64,000 nt of DNA from Labrenzia sp. 011 (lineage in GTDB: Bacteria; Pseudomonadota; Alphaproteobacteria; Rhizobiales; Stappiaceae): NCBI RefSeq assembly GCF_003075075.1, contig NZ_QCYM01000001.1, forward strand, positions 248,001-312,000. The letters run 5' to 3'. Position 1 is the stretch's first letter; each line of letters begins with the position of its first letter. Shown one piece after another: positions 6,882 to 15,645 of this stretch. The position numbers and the translations under genes were made by a program. Below the pieces are notes generated by a model. It was not told where the DNA came from and ran no database searches. It saw only the letters and a list, made by a program, of their open reading frames with translations.

Positions 6882-9574
6882 GACGCATCATCCCAGGGGA
6901 CTTCGGTGGAGGAGTCGTCGACGGCTGTCTTGGCCGTCTTTTTGGTCGCGGTCTTCTTGGCAGCGGGTTTCTTCGCCGCGGTTTTTTTCGCAGCCGGTTT
7001 CTTGGCAGCGGCTTTCTTGGCTGCCGGCTTCTTCGCCGCGGTCTTGCCCTTGCCGCCCTTGGCCGCCTTGGCGGCGATCAGTTCCAGCGCCTGTTCCAGC
7101 GTCACCGCCTTCGGATCGCTGTCCTTGGGCAGGGTCGCGTTGATCTTGCCGTGTTTGACATAGGGACCGTACCGTCCGTCATAGACGTTGATCGGGCCGC
7201 CGTCCGGGTGTTCGCCAAGTTCCTTCAGCGGCGTTGCCGCCGACCGGCCTCCGGTCTTGGCGCGTTTTTCTGCCAGGGCATCCACAGCGCGGTTGATGCC
7301 GACGGAGAAGACCTCATCGACCGAGGAGAGATTGGCATAGGTGCCCTCGTGCAGCACGAAGGGACCGTAGCGACCGATGCCGGCGCTGATCATCTTGCCG
7401 TCTTCGGGATGCGGGCCGACCTCGCGAGGCAGCGAAAGAAGCTGCAGCGCCTTGTCCAGATCCATATCCGGCGCGGACCAGCCGCGCGGCAGGGAGGCGC
7501 GTTTCGGCTTGGCTTCCTCGCCCAGTTGCACATAAGGGCCGAAGCGGCCGGTGCGCAGGGAGACGTCGAGCCCGGTCGCCGGATCCTGTCCGAGCACCTT
7601 CGGGCCTTCATCACCTTCTCCGTCTTCGCCGTTCGGCTTGCCGAGCTGGCGCGTGTAGCTGCATTCCGGATAATTGGAACAGCCGATGAAGGCGCCCCAG
7701 CGGCTGACCTTCAGGGACAGCTGCCCGCTGTCGCAGCTCGGGCATTTGCGCGGATCGGAACCGTCCTCCTTGGCGGGGAAGATATGCGGGCCGAGCAGTT
7801 CGTTCAGGGAGTCGATGACCTGGGAAACGCGCAGGTCCTTGATGTCGTCGACGGCGCCCGAAAATCCCTTCCAGAAGTCGCGCAGGACCTCCACCCAGGA
7901 CAATTCACCGGCGGAAATCTTGTCGAGCTGTTCTTCAAGGCTCGCCGTGAAGTCGAATTCCACATAGCGGTGAAAGAAGCTTTCCAGGAAGGCGGTGACG
8001 ATCCGTCCCTTGTCCATCGGAACGAGCTGCTTCTTTTCCAGTTCGACATAGTCCCGGTCGCGCAGGGTCTGCAGCGTGGAGGCATAGGTGGAAGGCCGGC
8101 CGATGCCGAGTTCTTCCATCTTCTTCACCAGGCTGGCCTCCGTGTAGCGCGGCGGCGGTGTGGTGAAATGCTGGGCCGCCTCGATCGCCTTCGTCGTGCC
8201 GTCGACGGAGGCAGCTGTCAGCGCGGCGCCTTCGTCCACCGCCGGCAGACGCTTGGATCCTTCGTCCTCGTCGTCGTCACGCCCTTCCTGATAGAGCGCC
8301 AGAAAACCGTCGAAGCGGATGACCGAGCCAGTTGCGCGCAGGTTGGCGCGTTTGCCGGAACCGTCGGCCAGAATCTCGATGGTCGTGCGTTCCAGAATGG
8401 CGGATTCCATCTGTGACGCCATGGTGCGCTTCCAGATCAGTTCGTAAAGCTTTGCCTGATCTGGATCGAGGAAACGGGCCACATCCTTGGGGCGGCGGGA
8501 CAGGTCGGTCGGACGGATCGCCTCGTGCGCTTCCTGGGCGTTTTTCGCCTTGGTGGAATAGATGCGCGGCTTTTCGGGAACGTATTTTTCACCGAAGTCC
8601 TGACCGATGACGGCCCGGGCGGCGTCCACGGCCTCGCCGGCGATCTGCACCCCGTCGGTTCGCATATAGGTGATGAGACCGGATGTCTCCCCGCCGATGG
8701 ACACGCCTTCATAGAGTTTCTGCGCCACCTGCATGGCACGCGAGGCGGCAAAGCCGAGCTTGCGGGAGGCTTCCTGCTGAAGGGTGGAAGTGGTGAACGG
8801 GGCGGCAGGATTGCGCCTGGCGGGTTTGGAGGCCACGCTGTCGACCTTGAAGCTGGCGCTTTCCAGCATGGTCCGGATCGCGGTGGCGTCCGTCTCGTTT
8901 GAGATGTCGAGCCGGCCAAGCTTCTTGCCGTCAAAGCCGGTGACACCGGCCTGGAACATGTCGCCGGACGGGGTCTTCATGTTGGCGAGGATCGACCAGT
9001 ATTCCTGCGGGCGGAACACCTCGATCTCCATTTCCCGGTCGCAGATCAGCCGCAGGGCGACCGACTGCACACGGCCGGCCGAGCGGGCACCGGGCAGCTT
9101 GCGCCAAAGCACCGGCGAAAGGGTGAAGCCCACCAGATAATCGAGTGCGCGGCGCGCCAGATAGGCATCGACCAGCGGCACATCGAGCTCGCGCGGGTTG
9201 GCCATGGCCTCCAGGATCGACTTCTTGGTAATCGCGTTGAAGACCACGCGCTCAATCTGCTTGCCCTTCAGGACCCGCTTTTTCTGCAGGACTTCCAGAA
9301 CGTGCCACGATATCGCTTCCCCTTCGCGGTCGGGGTCGGTCGCGAGAATGAGGCGATCGGCATCCTTGACGGCGTTGGCAATCTCCGTAAGTCGTTTCTG
9401 CGACTTGCTGTCGACCTGCCAGCTCATGGCAAAGTCTTCGTCCGGCTTTACGGACCCGTCCTTGGGCGGCAGATCGCGCACGTGGCCGTAGGAAGCCAGA
9501 ACCGTGTAATCGGATCCGAGATATTTGTTGATCGTCTTGGCTTTCGCCGGCGATTCCACGATGACGACGTTCAT
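6878..9574 (-). CDS. topA: DNA topoisomerase I
   Basis: An 898-residue type IA topoisomerase that relaxes negative supercoils. The N-terminal Toprim domain has Glu7 in VIVESPAKAKTI and the acidic triad in ATDPDREGE (79-87). The catalytic tyrosine is Y303 in SGLITYMRTDG. One Cys4 zinc finger lies at C611/C614/C632/C638, followed by three degenerate GRxGPxV repeat units. The tail from about residue 845 is a repetitive Lys/Ala region of AAKKPAAKK-like units, histone-H1-like, suited to non-specific DNA binding. The gene overlaps rnr by four bases. Confidence 0.97.
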   Translation of the reverse strand: MNVVIVESPAKAKTINKYLGSDYTVLASYGHVRDLPPKDGSVKPDEDFAMSWQVDSKSQKRLTEIANAVKDADRLILATDPDREGEAISWHVLEVLQKKRVLKGKQIERVVFNAITKKSILEAMANPRELDVPLVDAYLARRALDYLVGFTLSPVLWRKLPGARSAGRVQSVALRLICDREMEIEVFRPQEYWSILANMKTPSGDMFQAGVTGFDGKKLGRLDISNETDATAIRTMLESASFKVDSVASKPARRNPAAPFTTSTLQQEASRKLGFAASRAMQVAQKLYEGVSIGGETSGLITYMRTDGVQIAGEAVDAARAVIGQDFGEKYVPEKPRIYSTKAKNAQEAHEAIRPTDLSRRPKDVARFLDPDQAKLYELIWKRTMASQMESAILERTTIEILADGSGKRANLRATGSVIRFDGFLALYQEGRDDDEDEGSKRLPAVDEGAALTAASVDGTTKAIEAAQHFTTPPPRYTEASLVKKMEELGIGRPSTYASTLQTLRDRDYVELEKKQLVPMDKGRIVTAFLESFFHRYVEFDFTASLEEQLDKISAGELSWVEVLRDFWKGFSGAVDDIKDLRVSQVIDSLNELLGPHIFPAKEDGSDPRKCPSCDSGQLSLKVSRWGAFIGCSNYPECSYTRQLGKPNGEDGEGDEGPKVLGQDPATGLDVSLRTGRFGPYVQLGEEAKPKRASLPRGWSAPDMDLDKALQLLSLPREVGPHPEDGKMISAGIGRYGPFVLHEGTYANLSSVDEVFSVGINRAVDALAEKRAKTGGRSAATPLKELGEHPDGGPINVYDGRYGPYVKHGKINATLPKDSDPKAVTLEQALELIAAKAAKGGKGKTAAKKPAAKKAAAKKPAAKKTAAKKPAAKKTATKKTAKTAVDDSSTEVPWDDAS

Positions 9575-9750
9575 TATTACCCGAATTATTTTTGCCGGAA
9601 ACGGGACGTCCGCCCGGTGGAGAACATTATATTTATGGCGAGACGATCACGGATCGCACGCCGTGTGTCAAATGGACCTTTGCACCTTCCCGGTCAACCC
9701 ATCCGCCCCGGATAGGGGTTATCCACTGAGTTTCAAGACAATTAGGGCGC
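9575..9750. promoter_or_regulatory. Probable promoter region of topA
   Basis: These 176 bases separate topA from dprA, while the genes on either side are packed with overlaps. They are richer in A and T near 9580-9640 and probably carry a topA promoter. I cannot single out the boxes with confidence. Confidence 0.35.
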
Positions 9751-10887
9751 TCACAGAAGGGCGGAGATTTTGTTGCCGCGATGGCGTTCTATCCTGCCTG
9801 CAAGCTCCAGTTCCAGCAAAATCACGTTGATTGAACGGGTGTCCGCATCAAGGAAACGGATGAGTTCATCAAGGTCTACCGGTGCCGGCCCCAGGGCCGA
9901 CAGCACGTTCTGCCGAAATGTCTCGTCGGGGTCCGGCGGGGGCGCCGGTGCGTTCCGGTCCTCCTCCAGAAGACGCTGCTGGAGAGGACGTACGGAGTTC
10001 AGGCGTCCGGAAAGACCTTCCAGAACGTCTCTGGCGGAGGTGGCCAGGGTTGCGCCCTGGCGAATCAGGCCGTTGGCCCCTTCCGAACGCGGATCGAGCG
10101 GAGACCCCGGGACGGCAAATATCTCCCGGTTCTGCTCAAGGGCGTAGCGGGCTGTATGAAGGGATCCGGAGGCCTTGGCCGCCTCGATGACGACGACCCC
10201 CAGGGACACGCCGGATATCAGTCTGTTGCGTCTGGGAAAGTCCCGTCCGCGCGGTTTCCATCCAAGCGGCATTTCGCTGATCACCGCGCCGCCCCTGTCG
10301 AGGATCGCCGCCTGCAGCCGGTCGTGCTCTGGCGGGTAAAGGATGTCGATGCCACCGGCGAAAACGGCCACGGTTCCGGTCGTCAGTGCGGCCTCATGCG
10401 CCGCCCCGTCGATACCTCTGGCCAGTCCGGACACGATCACGAAACCCTGTTCGCCGAGATCGCGCGCGAATTGCGCCGCCAGCTTTCTCCCCGAAAGGGA
10501 GGCGTTGCGGGCGCCCACGATGCCGAGCATTCCCGGGTTCGCCAGGATCGGGCCGCCGCGCACCGAAATCATCGGGGGAGGGCCGTCGATATGCCGCAGA
10601 TGCGGCGGGTAGCCGGCTTCGCCGAAGGCGACGAGCTCCGCGCCCCGCTGCCGGTGCGCATCCAGTTCCGCTTCCGCGTCGTCCACTGAACACAGCCGGT
10701 AGCTTTTCTTGCCGCCGCGCTTCGAAAGTTCCGGCAGCAGCTCCAGCGCCCGCTCGGCCGAGCCGGCATGGTCGAGAAGGTCGAAGAATGTCGCCGGGCC
10801 GATATTCTCGGACCGTATCAGGCGCAGCCAGGAGAGGCGCTGGGCGTCGGAGAGGCGCCGCGTATCATACGGAGCCGGCTTGTTCAC
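9751..10887 (-). CDS. dprA: DNA-processing protein DprA
   Basis: A 378-residue DprA/Smf protein that loads RecA on incoming single-stranded DNA during transformation. An N-terminal SAM/HhH-like part is followed by the Rossmann-like core with [40 protein letters not shown] and [11 protein letters not shown]-terminal winged-helix part (about 310-378) ends the protein. The start overlaps the plsY stop by ATGA. Competence genes other than dprA are absent here; dprA is widely kept in non-competent bacteria, so it is no proof of transformability. Confidence 0.95.
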   Translation of the reverse strand: MNKPAPYDTRRLSDAQRLSWLRLIRSENIGPATFFDLLDHAGSAERALELLPELSKRGGKKSYRLCSVDDAEAELDAHRQRGAELVAFGEAGYPPHLRHIDGPPPMISVRGGPILANPGMLGIVGARNASLSGRKLAAQFARDLGEQGFVIVSGLARGIDGAAHEAALTTGTVAVFAGGIDILYPPEHDRLQAAILDRGGAVISEMPLGWKPRGRDFPRRNRLISGVSLGVVVIEAAKASGSLHTARYALEQNREIFAVPGSPLDPRSEGANGLIRQGATLATSARDVLEGLSGRLNSVRPLQQRLLEEDRNAPAPPPDPDETFRQNVLSALGPAPVDLDELIRFLDADTRSINVILLELELAGRIERHRGNKISALL

Positions 10888-11543
10888 TTGCCTCGCGCAT
10901 CCGGCGCGGATGCGTCCTCCGGAGTGGATCTGGAACCGATCCTGCTTTCCCGGCCGCGCAGGAGACGGCCGATATTCTCATGATGCTTTGCCCACAGAAG
11001 GACACCCAGAAGCACGAACATTTCCGCCATCTGGAACTGGTGGAAGGCAAAATAGAGCAGGACGGGTGTCGCAAGGCTCGCCGTCAGGGCGGAGAGAGAG
11101 GAATAGCGGAAGAGAAAGGCCATCGAGATCCAGATCGCGGCCGCAAGCAGGAACATGGGCCAGTAGAGGCCGAGCAGGACACCCAGATAGGTCGCGAATC
11201 CCTTGCCACCCCGGAATTTCAGCCAGACCGGAAACAGATGGCCGAGAAAGGCGCCAAGACCGGCGATCAGGGCCATTTCCTGGCCGTACATTTGCCCTAC
11301 GATCACAACCGCGACGGTCCCCTTCAGGGCATCGCCCACAAGTGTCGCCGCGGCCAGGGATTTGCGCCCCGTGCGCAAGACATTGGTCGTGCCGATATTG
11401 CCCGAGCCGATCTTGCGGATGTCGCCGAGGCCGGCCATGCGGGTGAAGATCAGCCCGAACGGAATGGACCCGAGCAGGTAGCCGAAGGCGAGAGCTGCGA
11501 GATAATATGGCCAGGCGAAGGCCCAGCTGATCGGATCAGGCAC
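10884..11543 (-). CDS. plsY: Glycerol-3-phosphate acyltransferase PlsY
   Basis: A 219-residue polytopic inner-membrane enzyme that moves an acyl group from acyl-phosphate to glycerol-3-phosphate, the first step of phospholipid synthesis. The family motifs are present: [10 protein letters not shown] near the N-terminus, [13 protein letters not shown], and [17 protein letters not shown] set the start at the GTG at 11543 because a strong GGGGGGA ribosome site lies 6 bases before it and the conserved sequence begins there; the open frame runs further up without similarity. dprA follows with an ATGA overlap. Confidence 0.95.
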   Translation of the reverse strand: MPDPISWAFAWPYYLAALAFGYLLGSIPFGLIFTRMAGLGDIRKIGSGNIGTTNVLRTGRKSLAAATLVGDALKGTVAVVIVGQMYGQEMALIAGLGAFLGHLFPVWLKFRGGKGFATYLGVLLGLYWPMFLLAAAIWISMAFLFRYSSLSALTASLATPVLLYFAFHQFQMAEMFVLLGVLLWAKHHENIGRLLRGRESRIGSRSTPEDASAPDARGK

Positions 11544-11709
11544 GCAGTTTCCCCCCGTGAATGCGTATCGTCTCGACGCCGTGCAAAGGCACGGCAACGG
11601 CACCCATGCCGTGTGCACCTGGTGCCTGAGGCAATGTAACGCCATGAAATGTCGGATCAAGTCCGGCAATGAGGAAACCGGTGTGCGGCGGGTGCTCAGG
11701 CGTGGTCAT
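11536..11709 (-). CDS. Possible 57-codon ORF between pyrC and plsY (doubtful)
   Basis: An ATG at 11709 inside the end of pyrC opens a frame that ends in TGA overlapping the plsY start. It has no clear ribosome site. Part of it coincides with a palindrome (11653-11666) that recurs elsewhere in the window, so the frame may be a by-product of a small repeat. I do not recognise the peptide. At most it may couple translation from pyrC to plsY. Confidence 0.15.
   Translation of the reverse strand: MTTPEHPPHTGFLIAGLDPTFHGVTLPQAPGAHGMGAVAVPLHGVETIRIHGGKLRA
11653..11666. repeat. REP-like palindrome, copy 1
   Basis: CGGATCAAGTCCGG between pyrC and plsY. The same 14-mer occurs at 41294-41307. The arms can pair around a short loop, as in small dispersed palindromic repeats of alphaproteobacterial genomes. 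Confidence 0.45.
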
Positions 11710-12997
11710 AGACCGTTTTGCCTGCCACGACCGTGCGGAGTACGCGCCCCGAAAAGCGGGCATCCACAAAGGGAGAGTTCTTGGAGCGGGACCGGATCGC
11801 GCTTTTTTCCAGCACCCAGGGCCGCTCCGGATCGAAGACGGTGATATCCGCCGGGGCCCCCTTGGCAAGGCGCCCGGTTTCCAGACCCAGCCTGTCGGCG
11901 GGACGGCTGGTCATGGCGCCGAGCAGGGTGACCAGATCGACATCGCCGGAATGGTGGAGCCGGAGCGCGGCGGCCAGCAGGGTTTCCAGACCGATCGCCC
12001 CGTCTTCGGCTTCCGCCCAGGGATGGCGCTTGGTCTCCACATCCTGCGGATCGTGGTTGGAGCAGATGATGTCGATGGTTCCGTCGGCCACGGCCGCGGC
12101 CATCGCCAGCCGGTCGTCCTCGTCGCGCAGGGGCGGCGACATCTTGAAGAAGGTGCGATATGCGCCGATGTCGTTCTCGTTGTGGGTCAGATGATTGATC
12201 GAGACCCCGGCGGTGATGTCGAGACCCCGGCTTTTGCCGGTCCGGATGACGTCGGCGCTGTCCGAGGTGGACACCAGATTTGCGTGGTATTTGCCTCCGG
12301 ACATGCCGACAAGGCGCAGGTCGCGTTCCAGCATGATGATTTCGGCTTCGCGCGAGACGCCGGAAAGACCTTTCCAGCTCGCGTTGAGGCCGGCGTTCAT
12401 CACTCCGCCGGCAAGATCGGGATCCTCGGTGTGATGTATGACCAGAGCATCGAAGTCGCGGGCGTAGGTCATCATGCGGCGCATCACCTGCGCATTCTTG
12501 ACCGACTTGTGGCCGTTGGTGAAGGCAATTGCCCCCGCTTCCTGCAGAAGGCCGATCTCGGCCATTTCCTCGCCTCTCAGGCCCTTGGTGAGGGCCGCCA
12601 AGGGCAGGACGTTGACGCTGGCCGTGTCGCGTGCCCGGCGCAGGATGAAGTCCACAAGTGCGGGATCGTCGATCACCGGATCCGTATCCGGCATGATGCA
12701 GATGGTTGTGACGCCGCCTGCGGCCGCGGCCTGGGAGGCGCTCGCCAGGGTTTCCCGGTGTTCCGCGCCCGGTTCTCCGACCGAGACGCACATGTCGATC
12801 AGGCCCGGACAGGCGACGGCGCCCTTGCAGTCGATGATGTCCGCCCCGTAGGGAGCGCCCTGGTTGGCGGCTTCCGGCCCGGCGGCCAGGATGGTGCGGT
12901 CGGCAACGATGATGGAGCCGGGCGCGTCCAGCCCGCGCGCCGGGTCGATGACCCTGGCGTTGGACAGAACCAGAGGTTTGGGTGTGTCGTAAGCCAC
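11696..12997 (-). CDS. pyrC: Dihydroorotase-like protein, probably non-catalytic (PyrC')
   Basis: A 433-residue amidohydrolase-fold protein of the dihydroorotase family, directly downstream of pyrB (12-base gap). Active enzymes carry HxH after the first strand; here that site reads [13 protein letters not shown], with C70 and S72 in place of both histidines. The later aspartate motif, DHAPH-like in active enzymes, reads SNHDPQ (313-318), so the catalytic Asp is Asn. Zinc chemistry is therefore unlikely. By analogy with the inactive pDHO subunits known from Pseudomonas, it probably holds PyrB in its oligomer. A true dihydroorotase must be encoded elsewhere. Confidence 0.9.
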   Translation of the reverse strand: MAYDTPKPLVLSNARVIDPARGLDAPGSIIVADRTILAAGPEAANQGAPYGADIIDCKGAVACPGLIDMCVSVGEPGAEHRETLASASQAAAAGGVTTICIMPDTDPVIDDPALVDFILRRARDTASVNVLPLAALTKGLRGEEMAEIGLLQEAGAIAFTNGHKSVKNAQVMRRMMTYARDFDALVIHHTEDPDLAGGVMNAGLNASWKGLSGVSREAEIIMLERDLRLVGMSGGKYHANLVSTSDSADVIRTGKSRGLDITAGVSINHLTHNENDIGAYRTFFKMSPPLRDEDDRLAMAAAVADGTIDIICSNHDPQDVETKRHPWAEAEDGAIGLETLLAAALRLHHSGDVDLVTLLGAMTSRPADRLGLETGRLAKGAPADITVFDPERPWVLEKSAIRSRSKNSPFVDARFSGRVLRTVVAGKTVYDHA

Positions 12998-13009
12998 GGA
13001 AAAAGTCCT

Positions 13010-13975
13010 CTAGTTGTTCGGCAGGTTGGCGGCAAGCGCCTCCAGCACGGCCATGCGCACCGCCACGCCCATTTCCACCTGTTCGCGGATGAGGCTCTGT
13101 GGACCGTCCGCGATGGATGCGTCGATCTCCACACCGCGGTTCATGGGGCCGGGATGCATCACCAGCGCATCGTCCTTCGCATAGGCGAGTTTTTCCGCGT
13201 CGAGACCGTAGTAGCGGTAATATTCACGCACCGACGGCACGAAGGCACCGTTCATGCGTTCGCGCTGCAGGCGCAGCATCATGACGATGTCCGCGCCCTC
13301 AAGGCCGTCGCGCATGGAATTGAAGACTTCCACGCCCATCTTTGCGATACCGGAAGGCAGCAGGGTGGACGGAGCCACGACACGCACCCGCGCTCCGAGC
13401 GCGTTTAGAAGAATGATGTTGGAACGCGCCACCCTGGAATGGGCAATGTCGCCGCAGATCGCCACGGTCAGACGGGCGATCTTGCCCTTGTGGCGGCGGA
13501 TGGTCAGGGCGTCGAGCAGGGCCTGGGTGGGATGTTCATGCGGCCCGTCGCCGGCATTGACCACCGAGCAGCCGACCTTGCGGGCAAGCAGGTGCACCGC
13601 GCCTGCCGCATGATGGCGGACCACCAGCAGGTCGGGATGCATGGCGTTCAGGGTCGCCGCCGTGTCGATCAGCGTTTCGCCCTTTTTGACCGAGGACTGC
13701 GACACGGCCATGTTCATCACATCCGCGCCCAGCCGTTTTCCGGCCAGTTCGAAGGAGCTTTGGGTGCGGGTGGAGTTCTCGAAGAAGAGATTGATCTGGG
13801 TGCGCCCCTGCAGGACAAGCCTGCGCTTGTGAATCTGGCGGGAAACCTCGACGGCTTCTTCCGCACGGTCCAGAAGGCCCAGAATTTCGTGGGGGTGAAG
13901 ACCCTCTATGCCCAGCAGGTGACGATGGGGATAAGGGTTGTCTCGATGGGTGTCTTTCGCGGTCATCGAGGTCAT
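13010..13975 (-). CDS. pyrB: Aspartate carbamoyltransferase catalytic subunit
   Basis: A 321-residue enzyme joining carbamoyl phosphate and aspartate in pyrimidine synthesis. The carbamoyl-phosphate loop [20 protein letters not shown], the SSVKKGET segment, [24 protein letters not shown] and the late HPGPMNRG motif are all intact. The reading frame extends upstream to 14113, but conserved sequence begins around the ATGs at 13975 and 13966; I use 13975. It leads the pyrB-pyrC-plsY-dprA-topA-rnr series, all on the minus strand. Confidence 0.96.
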   Translation of the reverse strand: MTSMTAKDTHRDNPYPHRHLLGIEGLHPHEILGLLDRAEEAVEVSRQIHKRRLVLQGRTQINLFFENSTRTQSSFELAGKRLGADVMNMAVSQSSVKKGETLIDTAATLNAMHPDLLVVRHHAAGAVHLLARKVGCSVVNAGDGPHEHPTQALLDALTIRRHKGKIARLTVAICGDIAHSRVARSNIILLNALGARVRVVAPSTLLPSGIAKMGVEVFNSMRDGLEGADIVMMLRLQRERMNGAFVPSVREYYRYYGLDAEKLAYAKDDALVMHPGPMNRGVEIDASIADGPQSLIREQVEMGVAVRMAVLEALAANLPNN

Positions 13976-14099
13976 GCCTATAGGGGGAATCGCCTCCGTG
14001 CACAAGACACGAATTTTCCGCGCGGCCCCGCGCTGCACGGCTGTCCACACGCTTGCTGAATATTTGAACGGATGGACAAAAAATAGGGTTCTGCCCGGA

Positions 14100-15026
14100 T
14101 CAGGTGAACACAAGCATGGCCAGGGGAATTGTCACAGTCGCCGCAAGGGTTTGCAGCGTTATGATTTCCCCCATCAGTTTCGCGTCGCCGCCCATCTGCC
14201 TGGCCAGCAGATAGGCGTTGCTGGCACAGGGGACCGAGCTGGCAATGATGACCACCGCAAGGGCGTCGCCGGTGACGCCGAACAGCGAGGCGAAGCCGAA
14301 GGCGAGAAGCGGCATGAGCAGGGGGCGCAGAAAGGTGCCCATGGTGAGCGCCGGACCCGGCCGGCGCAACGAGCGCAGATCGAGACCGGCTCCCACGCAG
14401 ATGATCCCGATCGGCAGCGCCGCGCGCGAGAAGATTTCCAGCGTGTCGTCAACGACGAAGGGCAGGGTGATCCCGCCGAGGTTGAAGACGAGACCCGCCC
14501 CGATGGAGAGCATGAACGGATTTGTGTAGAGATCCTTCAGGATTTTCTTCGCGCTGGGCGTGGTCGTGCCGGCAAAATGCGACAGCACGAGAACGCTTGC
14601 CACGTTCAGCGGCGGGATCATGAAAACCATGGCCACGGCGAGCATGGCAAGGCCCGCTTCCCCGGCAACATTGTCGGCGATTGCGAGGGCGATCATTCCG
14701 TTCCAGCGCAGGGTGCCCTGAAATATGGATGTGAACCGATACGGGGCGATGCCCCAGATACGTTCGACGACGGGGCGGGCGGCAAGCAGGGCAAGGCCCA
14801 TCAGCGTGATCGACGCCAGCAGGCTGAGGCCCATGTCGAGGGTGGGAAAGCTGTTGAAGTCGGCCTGGGCAATGATCCGGAACAGGACGGTGGGAAACAG
14901 TACGAAATAGGCGAGCCTCTCGATACCGCGCCATTGGTCGCCGGTGATCAGCCCGGTCCGGGCGATCATGTATCCGGAGGCAATCACGAGGATGACCGGT
15001 ATCAGGGCGGCAAGTGTTGTCAGCAT
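14100..15026 (-). CDS. AEC-family transporter
   Basis: A 308-residue membrane protein of the auxin efflux carrier (AEC) family, with about ten hydrophobic helices in two halves. It has family-like stretches at the N-terminus ([17 protein letters not shown]) and in the second half ([15 protein letters not shown] and [18 protein letters not shown]). Bacterial AEC proteins move organic anions such as malate or malonate; the substrate here cannot be told. It ends about 120 bases before pyrB on the same strand and is probably a separate unit. Confidence 0.9.
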   Translation of the reverse strand: MLTTLAALIPVILVIASGYMIARTGLITGDQWRGIERLAYFVLFPTVLFRIIAQADFNSFPTLDMGLSLLASITLMGLALLAARPVVERIWGIAPYRFTSIFQGTLRWNGMIALAIADNVAGEAGLAMLAVAMVFMIPPLNVASVLVLSHFAGTTTPSAKKILKDLYTNPFMLSIGAGLVFNLGGITLPFVVDDTLEIFSRAALPIGIICVGAGLDLRSLRRPGPALTMGTFLRPLLMPLLAFGFASLFGVTGDALAVVIIASSVPCASNAYLLARQMGGDAKLMGEIITLQTLAATVTIPLAMLVFT

Positions 15027-15102
15027 GGAGAACTATTTGCGTTGGATGGATCTGCAGTCCCCGGATTCGGCAGACGTCCGGGTCAGGCGTTTGTTGGATG
15101 GT

Positions 15103-15588
15103 TCAGCGTCCCAGCCCCATGAAACCGAGCCGGTCGAGAAAGCCCTGCAGGATATAGGCGGCAGCCATCTTGTCGACCACTTCCGCCCGTCTGGCACGGC
15201 TTGAATCGGCTTCCAGAAGGGTTCTGGTCACGGCTGCTGTCGACAGGCGCTCATCCCAGTAGGTGAGCGGCAGCTCCGTTTTCGGGGCCAGGTTCCGGGC
15301 GAAGGCCCGGGTTGCCTGGGCACGTGGCCCTTCGCTGCCGTCCATGTTGAACGGCATGCCCAGAACGATGCCACCGATCTTGTGCTTTGTGCAGATCTCC
15401 AGCAGCTTTTCCGCGTCCTGGGTGAATTTCTTCCGCCGGATCGTTTCCAGGGGCGAGGCGATGCCGCGTCCCAGGTCGGACAGGGCCAGGCCGATGGTCT
15501 TCGTGCCCAGATCCAGTCCGATCAGCCGGGTGTTGTCCGGGATGGCGGCTAGGAAGTCTTCCAGCGAAAGTGAGGAGTCATTTGCCAT
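15103..15588 (-). CDS. ruvX: Putative Holliday junction resolvase RuvX (YqgF)
   Basis: A 161-residue protein of the YqgF/RuvX family with an RNase H fold. The first acidic motif is [17 protein letters not shown], the second strand motif is [13 protein letters not shown], and the late motif is [10 protein letters not shown] with a final conserved Asp in [17 protein letters not shown]. The family has been linked to 16S rRNA 5'-end processing and to Holliday junction cleavage. No operon partner is evident. Confidence 0.94.
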   Translation of the reverse strand: MANDSSLSLEDFLAAIPDNTRLIGLDLGTKTIGLALSDLGRGIASPLETIRRKKFTQDAEKLLEICTKHKIGGIVLGMPFNMDGSEGPRAQATRAFARNLAPKTELPLTYWDERLSTAAVTRTLLEADSSRARRAEVVDKMAAAYILQGFLDRLGFMGLGR

Positions 15589-15645
15589 GGGGAGGCTTTA
15601 TCAGGACTGCCGCATTTGATCCAGCGTGAATGCGCCTGCTGGCGT

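Noticed and set aside
5142-7163. A 673-codon plus-strand frame
   Set aside because: Antisense to rnr and the end of topA; low-complexity translation and no ribosome site.
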